From Leucobacter musarum subsp. musarum (GTDB lineage: Bacteria > Actinomycetota > Actinomycetes > Actinomycetales > Microbacteriaceae), in assembly GCF_001273845.1 (NCBI RefSeq), contig NZ_JHBW01000065.1, forward strand, positions 310,001 to 374,000: 64,000 bases of DNA, in the 5' to 3' direction. Shown here one piece after another: positions 29,459 through 38,895 of the stretch. The notes beneath the pieces were generated by a model. It ran no database searches and was not told where the DNA came from. It saw only the letters and a list, made by a program, of their open reading frames with translations. Positions within the stretch are counted from its first letter, which is position 1; every line of letters starts with the position of its first letter. The position numbers and the translations under genes are program-made.

Positions 29459-30769
29459 ATGACTGATCCCTACGACATCTACGTCGACTACCAGCGCCGG
29501 GCGCAGACACCCCCGCAGCCTCCCGAGCACCGCGCGTCGGCGTTCGCCGGGGCGGGATCGGTGGCGCACGAGCGCCTCGCGGCCGCGGTCGACGACCTGC
29601 GCCCCAAGCTCGAAACGCTCGCGCGCACACTGTACGCCTCGCCCGAGGTCGGCTTCGCGGAGCACGCATCCGTGGGGCTGATCAGTGACGTGCTGGCCGC
29701 GCACGGCATCGAGACCGAGGTCGGCGTCTTCGGACTCGACACCGCGTTTCGCGCGAGCGTCGGCGACGGTACCGGGCCGCACTTCGCGGTAATCGCCGAG
29801 TACGATGCACTGCCCGGTGTCGGGCACGCGTGCGGGCACAACATCATCGCCGGAGTCGCGGTCGGCGCCTTTCTGAGCGCGGTGCCGATCGCGCAGGAGC
29901 TCGGTGCGACGCTCTCGCTCATCGGAACGCCCGCTGAGGAGAACGGCGGAGGCAAAGAATACATCTTGCGCGCCGGCGGCTTCGACGATGTCGACTCCGC
30001 CGGAATGGTGCACCCCGCCGCCGGGTCTCGAGTGTCGGCGATCTGGGGCGAGCGCACGACGGGCGTGCGTCGCGTCGCGGTGACGTATCGCGGGCGCGCG
30101 GCCCACGCCGCCGGCACCCCGTGGCTCGGGCTCAACGCCCTCGACGCGGCGGTCACGGCGTACCAGTCGGTGGCGCAGCTGCGGCAGCACATCCTGCCCA
30201 TCGATCGCGTGCACGGCATCATCACCGACGGGGGAGCTGCGCCCAACGTGGTTCCCGAGCAGGCGTCGGCGCTGTTCTACGTGCGCTCCGGTGAGATCGA
30301 TACCCTGCGAGTGTTGACCGATCGCGTCGTCGCGGCGCTCGAGGGGGCCGCGCTGGCGACCGGGACGACGGCCGAGATCGAGGTCGATCCCGTGCCGCCC
30401 TACCTGCCGCTCGAGCCGAACGTCGAGCTCGGTCGGCGCTGGGCCGACGCACTCGCCGCGCGCGGCCGCCAGACTCCGGCTCCACCGCCCGTGCCCACCC
30501 AGGGCGGGCCGTCGACCGATATGGGCAACGTCACGCAGTTCATCCCGTCGATCCACCCGTCGATCGGTCTGGGCGGGCCCGACGACGTCTTCCCGCACAA
30601 CGCCGCGTTTGCTGACCTCACGGTGCAGCCCCCGGCATTCGACGCGCTCGCCGATGCGGCCGTCGCACTCGGATCGGCCGCGATCGACTACCTCGCGGAC
30701 GCCGAGTTGCGTGCAGCGGTGCAGCACGAATTCGAGGCCCGGGGTGGGCGCTACCGCTGGGAGGCGTGA
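29459..30769 (+). CDS. M20 family amidohydrolase (AbgB/aminoacylase-like)
   Basis: A 436-residue metallo-amidohydrolase that removes acyl or aminobenzoyl groups from amino acids. Metal-site motifs are AEYDALPGVGHACGHN (about residues 113-128) and TPAEENGGGK. The dimerisation domain begins near residue 200 with the conserved RAAHAAGTPWLG. The order matches AbgB/HipO-like enzymes. It is probably co-transcribed with the VOC gene. It ends three bases from the end of a convergent TetR gene. The natural substrate cannot be told. Confidence 0.85.
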   Translation: MTDPYDIYVDYQRRAQTPPQPPEHRASAFAGAGSVAHERLAAAVDDLRPKLETLARTLYASPEVGFAEHASVGLISDVLAAHGIETEVGVFGLDTAFRASVGDGTGPHFAVIAEYDALPGVGHACGHNIIAGVAVGAFLSAVPIAQELGATLSLIGTPAEENGGGKEYILRAGGFDDVDSAGMVHPAAGSRVSAIWGERTTGVRRVAVTYRGRAAHAAGTPWLGLNALDAAVTAYQSVAQLRQHILPIDRVHGIITDGGAAPNVVPEQASALFYVRSGEIDTLRVLTDRVVAALEGAALATGTTAEIEVDPVPPYLPLEPNVELGRRWADALAARGRQTPAPPPVPTQGGPSTDMGNVTQFIPSIHPSIGLGGPDDVFPHNAAFADLTVQPPAFDALADAAVALGSAAIDYLADAELRAAVQHEFEARGGRYRWEA

Positions 30770-30772
30770 CGC

Positions 30773-31447
30773 CTAGCGGCGCAGTTGGGCCGCGATCGCA
30801 TCGAGCACCGATTCGGGGGTGCCGAGCGCATCGTAGACCGCGACCATGACGCGCTGCTCGGCGACCTCGTCACTGGGCGCCAACCACCGGGCGTAGAGCG
30901 CGGTGAGCTGGTCGAGGTCGTCGTGCAGCGCGCGCACGGCATCGGTCACGCGCCCGCGCAGCCACGATCGCAGGGCGGCGTTGTGCGCCGCGACCAGCGA
31001 TGCGCCGAGCGCCGAAGCCACCCAGGCCGGGGTTCCCGGCTGCTGCACTTCGCGGATGTAGCGGGTGTAGACGCGCTCGTAGCGGTGCGTGATGACGAGT
31101 TCGCGGTCGCGCAGCGCCGGGGTGAGGCGCATCAGCTCGAACCGCAGTCGGGCGGCATCGGGATCGCGGATGAGGAGCCGCAGCACCTCGGTCGTTCCCT
31201 CGACCAGCGCGGCTGCCGGGGCGAGCGTCGTCGTCTCGAGACCGCTCTCGAGCTGCGCAAGCGCGTGGTCGTGATCGGCGAAGACCACGTCGTCCTTGCT
31301 GCCGAAGCGCCGAAAGAACGTGCTCCGACTCATGCCGACGGCCGCAGCCAGGTCTTCCGCCGTTGTGGCGTCGTAGCCGCGCTCGGCGAGGTGGCGGATC
31401 GCGGCGGTCGAGCTCTCGGGAGCCGGTGCTGCGGTGTTCGATGACAT
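30773..31447 (-). CDS. TetR family regulator
   Basis: A 224-residue repressor. The N-terminal helix-turn-helix is AAIRHLAERGYDATTAEDLAAAVGMSRSTFFRRFGSKDDVV. The ligand domain is unassigned. A -10 (TACGTT) ends six bases before the ATG, so the mRNA is probably leaderless. It diverges from an acyl-CoA dehydrogenase gene, the likely target; such pairs often sense acyl-CoA esters. Confidence 0.88.
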   Translation of the reverse strand: MSSNTAAPAPESSTAAIRHLAERGYDATTAEDLAAAVGMSRSTFFRRFGSKDDVVFADHDHALAQLESGLETTTLAPAAALVEGTTEVLRLLIRDPDAARLRFELMRLTPALRDRELVITHRYERVYTRYIREVQQPGTPAWVASALGASLVAAHNAALRSWLRGRVTDAVRALHDDLDQLTALYARWLAPSDEVAEQRVMVAVYDALGTPESVLDAIAAQLRR

Positions 31448-31466
31448 GCCCCGAACGTAGCACAGT

Positions 31467-31500
31467 TCGGCAGGTTTGGGACTCCGTTCCAGTGCAATTT
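31467..31500. promoter_or_regulatory. Possible TetR operator region
   Basis: Between the divergent TetR and acyl-CoA dehydrogenase genes the sequence TGGGACTCCGTTCCA forms an imperfect palindrome (TGGNAC and GTNCCA). A TTGACG -35 with CATGCT -10, about 31550-31578, may drive the dehydrogenase. These are weak calls. Confidence 0.3.
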
Positions 31501-31620
31501 GGCGGCGATCTGCCTGTGAAATCTGGGTGATCCCGCGTACCGAGTCACTTGACGTGGCACCGCGTCTCAGGCATGCTCGGAGACGAAGCGCCGGTGCCGG
31601 CCGACGCGCGAAAGGAACGC

Positions 31621-32844
31621 ATGTCGCACGCGAAGCCCGTCACCAGCCAGGGAACCGCCGAACCCGAGTACGCGCTCTGGGAGCCGCTCGACCCCGATGT
31701 CGCGGGAGTCTTCCGCGATGTTTCGGCCGATGACCGCGCCTATTGGAATCGCGCGCGGGCCTTCGTGCAAGACGAGGTGCGACCCGTGATCGCCGGGATT
31801 TGGGATCGTGCGGAGTACCCGCTTGATCTCGCCCGTCGACTCGGAGACCTCGACCTGCTGCGCGACGGCATCGATGTGCCCGGCTTCCCCGAGCAGAGCC
31901 TGCTCGCCGCCAGTCTCACGATGATGGAGCTCTCTCGCGGCGACGGGTCGATCGCGACCATCGTCGGCGTGCAGGGTGGTCTGGCGCTCCGTTCGATCGC
32001 GTACTGCGGGTCCGAGGAGCAGCGCGAGCGCTGGGGCGAACCGCTCGCCCGCGGCACGAAACTCGGGGCGTTCGCGCTGACGGAGCCGACGCACGGCTCC
32101 GACTCGGTGAGTCTGGAGACGCGAGCCGAGGCCGATGGTGAGGGCTACCGCATCACCGGGCACAAGAAGTGGATCGGTTCGGGCAGCGTCGGGCAGGTGT
32201 CCGTCGTCTGGGCGCGCGGTGACGACGGGCAGGTGCAGGGATTCCTCGTGCCGCAAGACAGTGCGGGCTATCGCGCGCGCACCATCGAGCAGAAGGTGTC
32301 GCTGCGCGCGATCTGGCAGGCGCACATCGAGCTCGACGGCGTGCAGGTGCCGGCGAGCGCGAAGCTGCCGGGCGCGAACAGCTTCAAAGACACCGCGCGG
32401 GTGCTGCAGGCGACCCGACTCGGGGTCGCGTGGGGCGCACTCGGCCAGGCCACCGCGGTGTACGAGACGGCGGTGCACTACGCGCAGCAGCGCGTGCAGT
32501 TCGGGCGCTCGCTCGCGGCCTCGCAGATCGTGCAGGCACGCCTCTCCGAGATGCTGAGCGCGTTGACCTCGCTGCAGACGCTGCTCATGCAGCTCACGCG
32601 CGCCGAGGAACGCGGAGAACTCACCGGCCCGGGCGCCTCACTCGGCAAGTACACGGCGACGCGCACGGCGCGCGACCTGGCCCGCAACGCGCGTGATCTG
32701 CTCGGCGGCAACGGCATCCTGCTCGAGAACCGCGTGGCGCGGCACTTCGCCGATATCGAAGCACTGCACACTTACGAGGGCACGGAGACGGTGCAAGCTC
32801 TGATCATCGGTCGCGACATCACGGGTATCTCGGCGTTCGCCTGA
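31621..32844 (+). CDS. Acyl-CoA dehydrogenase, glutaryl-CoA dehydrogenase-like
   Basis: A 407-residue FAD enzyme starting at ATG 31621, five bases after AAAGGA; an ATG 72 bases earlier lacks a site. Motifs are FALTEPTHGSDS (FAD/substrate loop), KKWIGSGSVG, and the C-terminal LLGGNGILLENRVARHFADIEALHTYEGTETVQALIIGRDITG. The last stretch carries the catalytic glutamate and matches the glutaryl-CoA dehydrogenase branch closely. Glutaryl-CoA oxidation to crotonyl-CoA in lysine or aromatic catabolism is therefore the best guess. No CoA ligase or transferase gene is adjacent. Confidence 0.85.
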   Translation: MSHAKPVTSQGTAEPEYALWEPLDPDVAGVFRDVSADDRAYWNRARAFVQDEVRPVIAGIWDRAEYPLDLARRLGDLDLLRDGIDVPGFPEQSLLAASLTMMELSRGDGSIATIVGVQGGLALRSIAYCGSEEQRERWGEPLARGTKLGAFALTEPTHGSDSVSLETRAEADGEGYRITGHKKWIGSGSVGQVSVVWARGDDGQVQGFLVPQDSAGYRARTIEQKVSLRAIWQAHIELDGVQVPASAKLPGANSFKDTARVLQATRLGVAWGALGQATAVYETAVHYAQQRVQFGRSLAASQIVQARLSEMLSALTSLQTLLMQLTRAEERGELTGPGASLGKYTATRTARDLARNARDLLGGNGILLENRVARHFADIEALHTYEGTETVQALIIGRDITGISAFA

Positions 32845-32849
32845 GCCCG

Positions 32850-33388
32850 CTACAGGGCGCGCTCAATGCCGGGCAGCAGCTTGCCGAGCAACACGGCGAG
32901 CTGCTGCTGCTCGGCGGCGTCGAGCGGGCCGAGCACGAGTTCGCGGATCTGCGCGACGTGCGCGGGCGCTGCGTCGCGCAGCGCCTCGAGCCCCGCGCTC
33001 GTGAGGTGCGCCGAGCGTGCGCGGCGGTCTGCGCCGCAGCTCGAGCGCTCGACCCACCCGCGCTCGACCAGCGCATCGATCGCGTGGCTCAGGCGCGAAC
33101 GGCTGAGCCCGGCGATGCGGGCGAGCTCAGACATCGAGGGCTGCTCGTCGGTCGGGCGGGCGAGCATCACCAGAATCGCGTAACGGGCGTGATTGATGCC
33201 CGCCTCATCGCGGAGGGTGCGATCGAGTGCCTGAGGCAGCAGCTGCGCTACGCGGATCAGGGGCAGCCACGCGGCCATCTCGGCGTCGGCGAGGCGCCGT
33301 TCGGTGCCGGATCGCCCGACGTCGTCGACGCTCGGCATTGTCCGGGCAGGTGGCTGCGTGCCGCCCGCGTCGGCAGAGCTCCCGCTGC

Positions 33389-33392
<4 letters not shown>
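32850..33392 (-). CDS. MarR family regulator coupled to ribA
   Basis: A winged-helix regulator whose recognition region is MSELARIAGLSRSRLSHAIDALVERGWVER, with the wing at CGADRRARSAHLT. Two starts are possible. GTG 33392 overlaps the ribA stop (GTGA) and suggests translational coupling (180 residues). ATG 33338 gives 162 residues closer to usual MarR length. It lies downstream of a GTP cyclohydrolase II gene on the same strand, so it may control flavin-related or redox genes. The ligand is unknown. Confidence 0.8.
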
Positions 33393-34081
<689 letters not shown>

Positions 34082-34113
34082 GTGCGATACAACGCGCACG
34101 GGTGGCGGGTATT

Positions 34114-34158
34114 CCCGGGGCTCGCCGAGATGACGCCGTGTTGCCGGCGAGCCCCGGG
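34114..34158 (-). terminator. Terminator of the permease gene
   Basis: A perfect 14-bp GC-rich inverted repeat with a 17-base loop, immediately after the permease stop (34163) on the minus strand and before ribA. Confidence 0.7.
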
Positions 34159-34162
34159 AGGG

Positions 34163-35638
34163 TTACTCGTCGTCGAGCGGGTGCGCGACGGTCGGGATCG
34201 CCCCGGTGAGCGGGCGCCCCTCCTTGATCAGGCGGCGCTTGCGCAATTGCCACAGCACGGTGAGCAGAATAAACCAGACGGGGGCGGCGAGAATCGAGGC
34301 CCGTGTGTCGGCGCCGTAGAGCAGCGTGCCCGCGATGAACACGAAGAATCCGAGCACCAGCCACGGGGCGACGCGCGACAGCGGCATCTTGAACACCGAG
34401 GTCGCGTGGCGATCCGGGTGGCGCTTGCGATACACGATGTAGCTCACGACGATCGACCCCCAGGTGAACAGGATGAGCGTCGCACACATCGAGGAGACGA
34501 ACGTGAAGGCCGCGATCACGCCGTCGCCGGCGAAGAGCAGGGGAATCGCCGCGAAGAGGAAGACGCAGGTGAAGAACACCGAGCGCCGCGGCACACCGTG
34601 TCGATCGGTCAGCGCGAACTTTCGGGGAGCATGGCCGTCTTTGGCGAGACCGAAGAGCATGCGCGTACCCGAATACAAGCCGGAGTTCGCGCTCGACGCC
34701 GCCGAGGTGAGCACCACGAGTTGGATCACGACCGCCGCGAGTCCGAATCCGGCCGTGGCGAGGGTGGCGACGAAGGGGCTTTTGTCGGGCGAGATCTCGT
34801 CCCAGGGCGTGACCGACATGATGACGACGAGGGCGCCGATGTAGAAGATGAGAATGCGCACGACGATCGAATTGATCGCCTTCGGCAGCGTCTTTCGCGG
34901 GCTCTGGGTCTCGGCGGCGGCGGTGCCGACGAGCTCGACGCCGATGAACGAGAAGATGCCCATCTGGAAGCCCAGCACGAAGCCGCTCGCACCCATCGGG
35001 AAGAGGCCGCCGTGCGTCCAGAGATTCGTCACCGACGTCGTCGTGCCGTCGGGCGAGGTGAACTGCGTCGCCATAAGGATGATGCCGACCACGATGAGAC
35101 CGAGGATCGCCACGATCTTCACGATCGCGAACCAGAACTCCGTCTCGCCGAAGAATTTGACCGGCTGCAGATTGAGCACGGTGAGCACGAGTGCCGTGAT
35201 GAGGGCGGGCACCCACGCCGGAATGTGGGGGTTGAACCACTGCACGTAGGCGGTGATCGCGACGATGTCGGCGACGCAGGCGATCACCCAGGAGAACCAG
35301 TAGTTCCACGAGACGAAGAACCCGGCCCACGGCCCCAGCATGTCTTTCGCGATGTCGCCGAAGGTCTTGTAGTGCAGGTTCGAGAGCAGCAGCTCGCCCA
35401 GGGCCCGCATGATGAAGAAGACGAAGAAGCCGATCACCAAGTAGACCAGGATGATCGAGGGGCCCGACACACTGATCAGCTTGCCGGAACCGAGGAAGAG
35501 GCCGGTGCCGATCGAACCGCCGATGGCGATGAGCTGGAGGTGGCGGTTCTTCAGGCCGCGCTGCATGCCGCCATCAGGCTCTTCGGCGGCTGCCGACCCT
35601 CCGGGGGACTGCGGCGTTCCCGTGTGCGTACTGGTCAT
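34163..35638 (-). CDS. Amino acid permease, AAT/CycA-like
   Basis: A 491-residue APC-superfamily proton symporter with about 12 membrane helices. The family start appears as RGLKNRHLQLIAIGGSIGTGLFLGSG, and the conserved loop FIGVELVGTAAAETQSPRKTLPKAI is intact. It resembles the CycA (D-alanine, D-serine, glycine) and lysine/aromatic permease groups. AAGGAG precedes the ATG. It lies 65 bases downstream of an Orn/Lys/Arg decarboxylase gene, so the decarboxylase substrate is a plausible cargo. Confidence 0.88.
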   Translation of the reverse strand: MTSTHTGTPQSPGGSAAAEEPDGGMQRGLKNRHLQLIAIGGSIGTGLFLGSGKLISVSGPSIILVYLVIGFFVFFIMRALGELLLSNLHYKTFGDIAKDMLGPWAGFFVSWNYWFSWVIACVADIVAITAYVQWFNPHIPAWVPALITALVLTVLNLQPVKFFGETEFWFAIVKIVAILGLIVVGIILMATQFTSPDGTTTSVTNLWTHGGLFPMGASGFVLGFQMGIFSFIGVELVGTAAAETQSPRKTLPKAINSIVVRILIFYIGALVVIMSVTPWDEISPDKSPFVATLATAGFGLAAVVIQLVVLTSAASSANSGLYSGTRMLFGLAKDGHAPRKFALTDRHGVPRRSVFFTCVFLFAAIPLLFAGDGVIAAFTFVSSMCATLILFTWGSIVVSYIVYRKRHPDRHATSVFKMPLSRVAPWLVLGFFVFIAGTLLYGADTRASILAAPVWFILLTVLWQLRKRRLIKEGRPLTGAIPTVAHPLDDE

Positions 35639-35703
35639 GACACTCCTTCGTGCGTCGGCCGGATGCCGACTGGTGTGGTGGTGGGGAGATGAACGCGCGG
35701 GCG

Positions 35704-37218
35704 TCAGACGACCACGCGGAACGTTTCGAGGGCAGCGTCGACCGATCCTCGAACATACCCTGCCGGGCTCGCGGCGGTGGCGCGGAGGAACGCGACGACC
35801 TCGGCCGACAGCACCTCGCCGGGCAGCACATTGGGGACTCCGGGCGGGTACGCCGCAAGCGCGTCGGCGGAGACGCGGCCGACGGCATCGATCGCGCTGA
35901 CGACCTCGACATCGCTGAAGAATGCCTCGCCCAACCCGATCGCCCGCTCACAGGCGGCTGGCAACGCGATCGGACGCTCCGGCTCGACCTCGGCCTCGGG
36001 CAGCTGCTGCAGCGCATCGAGGAATCGGTCGGCATCGATGTTCGACGTCGCGCCGATCAGCGCGAGCAGGGCCGACGGGGTCGAGAGCTCGCAGTAGATG
36101 CGGTGGTCGCGCAGCAGCAGATGGTGCGCCTCGCCTCCGGTGATGCCCGCACCGCGCGTATCGATCGCGATCTTGAACGGGTCGTTCGCGATGGCATCCG
36201 CGCGATCGAGCACGTCGGGCGTCGCGTCGCGATAGCGACGATCCTCGCGGATCGCGGTGCGGATGCGCTCGGCGGAGCGCAGCGAACGGCCGATGAGGTC
36301 CGGGCGCGTGGCGATGTGCTTGCGGGCCTCGTCAAGCGAGGCGAGCAGCAGGGCGCTGGTCGAGGTCGACTGGAACGAACGGACCACGCGGTCGACGAGC
36401 GATTCGAGCTGGGCGGCGAACGGTCCGTGCCCGAGCTGGATCATCGCCGACTGCGTCAGCGATCCTGCCGCTTTGTGCGTGCTCGAGATCACGAGGTCGG
36501 CGCCGAGGCGGGCCGCATTCACCGGGAGGTCCGGGTGCATGCCGAAGTGAGATCCCCACGCTTCGTCGACGATGAGCGGCACACCGTGGTCGTGCGCCAC
36601 GCGGGCGATTGCCGCGATATCGGCGACCGCGCCGAAGTAGCTGGGCGAGACGACGTAGACCGAAGCGCTCTCGGGGTGCGCGTCGAGGGCCTCAGAGATC
36701 TGCGCAGCGGTCACGCCGTGCGAGGCGCCGAGCCCGGCGTCGACCGACCCATAGACGAAGTGCGGATCGAGCCCGACGTGCGTGGCCCCGTCGATCACGC
36801 TCGAGTGGACGCTGCGCTGCATCACCGTCTCACGGCCGAGTCCTCGCGCCACGGTGGTCGCGACGTGATTGCCGCCGGAGGCGCCGTTGGTGATGAACCA
36901 CGTGCGACTCGCACCCCAGGCCTCGGCGGCCAGCTGCTGCGCACGCATGAGCGGGGTGACCCGGCCCGGAGTCGTGAGGCGCCACGTGCGCTGGTCGACT
37001 CCGCTGAACAGCATGGGAAAGTCGAGGGCGACCGCGTCGGCACCGACGAGCGCATCGATGCCGGGCGCGTTGCCGGCGACACCGTGGTGCGCGGGCACGT
37101 GCAGTCGCTGCCAGGGCTCTGCGGCGAGTGACCGCAGCGCATCGACATACGGCGTCTCGAACTGTTGAGCAGAGACTGGGGCGAGGGCCGCGTCCGCGCG
37201 GCGGGGTGAATCGAGCAC
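35704..37218 (-). CDS. Orn/Lys/Arg decarboxylase family PLP enzyme (short form)
   Basis: A 504-residue fold-type I decarboxylase of the short group (like Bacillus SpeA), lacking the N-terminal wing domain of the acid-inducible enzymes. The Schiff-base lysine lies in SSTHKAAGSLTQSA, with VDEAWGSHFG upstream of it and the C-terminal domain complete (YPPGVPNVLPGE). It would decarboxylate arginine, lysine or ornithine to a polyamine precursor. The GTG start has GGGGA upstream. It forms an operon with the permease and diverges from a LysR gene that probably controls it. Confidence 0.85.
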   Translation of the reverse strand: MLDSPRRADAALAPVSAQQFETPYVDALRSLAAEPWQRLHVPAHHGVAGNAPGIDALVGADAVALDFPMLFSGVDQRTWRLTTPGRVTPLMRAQQLAAEAWGASRTWFITNGASGGNHVATTVARGLGRETVMQRSVHSSVIDGATHVGLDPHFVYGSVDAGLGASHGVTAAQISEALDAHPESASVYVVSPSYFGAVADIAAIARVAHDHGVPLIVDEAWGSHFGMHPDLPVNAARLGADLVISSTHKAAGSLTQSAMIQLGHGPFAAQLESLVDRVVRSFQSTSTSALLLASLDEARKHIATRPDLIGRSLRSAERIRTAIREDRRYRDATPDVLDRADAIANDPFKIAIDTRGAGITGGEAHHLLLRDHRIYCELSTPSALLALIGATSNIDADRFLDALQQLPEAEVEPERPIALPAACERAIGLGEAFFSDVEVVSAIDAVGRVSADALAAYPPGVPNVLPGEVLSAEVVAFLRATAASPAGYVRGSVDAALETFRVVV

Positions 37219-37250
37219 GTCCCCACGATAGGCAGCCGTGAGCCCCTGCG

Positions 37251-37265
37251 GAATATCAAGTATTC
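37251..37265. promoter_or_regulatory. Candidate LysR operator
   Basis: GAATATCAAGTATTC, a perfect 5-bp palindrome with a 5-base centre, lies in the 73-bp gap between the divergent decarboxylase and LysR genes. It fits the T-N11-A type of site bound by LysR regulators. Confidence 0.5.
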
Positions 37266-37278
37266 GCCGTTTGTGACA

Positions 37279-37284
37279 TACCCT
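37279..37284 (+). promoter_or_regulatory. -10 element of the LysR gene
   Basis: TACCCT ends seven bases before the LysR ATG, giving a probable leaderless transcript. It sits 13 bases from the candidate operator, consistent with negative autoregulation. Confidence 0.45.
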
Positions 37285-37291
37285 CTATGAC

Positions 37292-38191
37292 ATGATCACC
37301 CTGCAGCAACTGCGCGTCCTGCTCGCGATCCGCGAAGCGGGAAGCCTGACCCGCGCGGCCGACGCGCTCCAATACGGGGTGCCGACGGTGACGCACCACC
37401 TGCGCGGGCTCGAGGCGCACCTCGGCACGCAACTCGTCGTGCGCGACCGGCTGGGAGCACGGCTCACCGAACTCGGCGCCCACTTCGCCGACGAGGTGGC
37501 CCCCGTGCTGACGCGCATCGCGCGCGCCGAACGCAGCGTCGCCGAGTTGCGCGACGCGGGCACGGTGACCCTGCGCGTCGGGAGCTTCTCGTCGATGGGA
37601 TCTCGGCTGATTCCGGCAGCGGTTTCCGAGTTGCAGCGCCGGTCGAACGTGCGGGTCGAAGTCGTGGAGGCTGAGCCGACGGAGGTGGTGCGCATGGTGC
37701 GCACCGGGGAGGTGCACGCCGGGCTGATCTACCACGTCTCGACCGAACCCGGCTTTGAAGGGACCGATCTCGTGCAGCGCTCCCTCTTCTCCGAACCGTA
37801 CCGCGTGCTCGTCGGGCGCGAGAGCGCGTGGGCTGCGGCCGACGTGATCGACTTCGCCGAACTCGGCGACACGGCCTGGGTATGCAGTCGCAGCGACGAC
37901 GAGGCCTCGGACCGCGTGCTGCGACGGGTGCACCAGGCGCTCGGGCTGCCGATGCGCGTGCTCATGCGCACCGACGACCTCTACATGATTCACGGCCTGG
38001 TCGCCGAGGGGCTCGGCGCGGCGCTCACCACCGACGCGGCCGTCGACGCGGACTTCGACGTGGTGCTCCGCCCGGCCGTGCAAGATCTGGGGGAGCGTCG
38101 CGTATCGTTCGTGACGCGACGCGGGCCCGTGCCGCCGGCGGTCGGGTGGCTCGGCGAGGTGTTCGAGCGAGCGACGGCCGATCTGCGATGA
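37292..38191 (+). CDS. LysR family regulator
   Basis: A 299-residue LysR-type protein. The helix-turn-helix is LQQLRVLLAIREAGSLTRAADALQYGVPTVTHHLRGLEAHLG, and the effector-binding domain spans about residues 90-290. It is divergent from the decarboxylase/permease pair, its most likely target, with an amino acid or polyamine as a probable effector. Its end is seven bases from the end of a convergent TetR gene. Confidence 0.9.
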   Translation: MITLQQLRVLLAIREAGSLTRAADALQYGVPTVTHHLRGLEAHLGTQLVVRDRLGARLTELGAHFADEVAPVLTRIARAERSVAELRDAGTVTLRVGSFSSMGSRLIPAAVSELQRRSNVRVEVVEAEPTEVVRMVRTGEVHAGLIYHVSTEPGFEGTDLVQRSLFSEPYRVLVGRESAWAAADVIDFAELGDTAWVCSRSDDEASDRVLRRVHQALGLPMRVLMRTDDLYMIHGLVAEGLGAALTTDAAVDADFDVVLRPAVQDLGERRVSFVTRRGPVPPAVGWLGEVFERATADLR

Positions 38192-38198
38192 ATCGCGG

Positions 38199-38762
38199 CT
38201 AGAAGCCGGAGTGCTGCAGGGCGTCGCGCACAGCGCTCTGCGCGGCCCGGGCATCGATCTGACCCGTCAACCAGCGCCCCGAGAGCCCCTCGACGAGTGC
38301 GGTGAGGAGCAGTGCGACGGCGTCGGGATCGCCTGGGATGCCGCGATCCCGCGCCGCCTCGCGCACGAGCTCGGCGACCGTACGCTGCCAGGCCGCGGTC
38401 GACTGCGCAACGGCTAACGCCTGTACGGGCTCGAACACGGCGAGTGCGCGGAGCTCGTTCCACGCGATCGAGCCGGCGCGAATTGCCGGGTCTTCGCCGA
38501 ACTCCGAGCACAGCAGAGCGGCGAGTCGCTCGGCGGCCGGCGCATCGGCCGAGCTCTCGGCGGCACGCCCAACTGCACCGGCGGTGACGTGGTCGAGCGC
38601 GGCTCGCAGCAGTCCGTCGCGATCGCCGAAGTGATATGCGAGGAGGCCGATCGATACCCCGGCTTCACCCGCGACGTCCTGCATGCGGAAGCCGCGAATG
38701 CCGGCGCGTGCGATAACGCGCTCACAGGCGTCGAGAATGCGGTCGCGTGCGTCGTTGGCCAT
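38199..38762 (-). CDS. TetR family regulator, probable repressor of the amidase gene
   Basis: A 187-residue TetR protein with the N-terminal motif RILDACERVIARAGIRGFRMQDVAGEAGVSIGLLAYHFGDRDGLL; the C-terminal domain resembles the BetI-like group. AAGGGA precedes the ATG. It is divergent from an amidase gene across a 133-bp gap holding a strong palindrome that overlaps the amidase promoter. The ligand is unknown. Confidence 0.88.
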   Translation of the reverse strand: MANDARDRILDACERVIARAGIRGFRMQDVAGEAGVSIGLLAYHFGDRDGLLRAALDHVTAGAVGRAAESSADAPAAERLAALLCSEFGEDPAIRAGSIAWNELRALAVFEPVQALAVAQSTAAWQRTVAELVREAARDRGIPGDPDAVALLLTALVEGLSGRWLTGQIDARAAQSAVRDALQHSGF

Positions 38763-38789
38763 GCGATCCCTTCGGTTTCGCGTGCCCGC

Positions 38790-38826
38790 TTGACAGAGAA
38801 CGCGTCAGAACTGAAACTGTTTTCAG
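38790..38826. promoter_or_regulatory. Amidase promoter with overlapping palindrome
   Basis: A consensus -35 TTGACA (38790-38795) is followed after 17 bases by GAAACT (38813-38818). The latter lies inside CTGAAACTGTTTTCAG (38811-38826), a palindrome with six-base arms CTGAAA and TTTCAG. A TetR dimer bound there would cover the -10 region. Confidence 0.55.
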
Positions 38827-38895
38827 GATACGCGCACGGGTATCCGTCGAGCAAGCGCGCGAGGCTGCGCACCGCTGCACAGAATTGAGGTTCCC

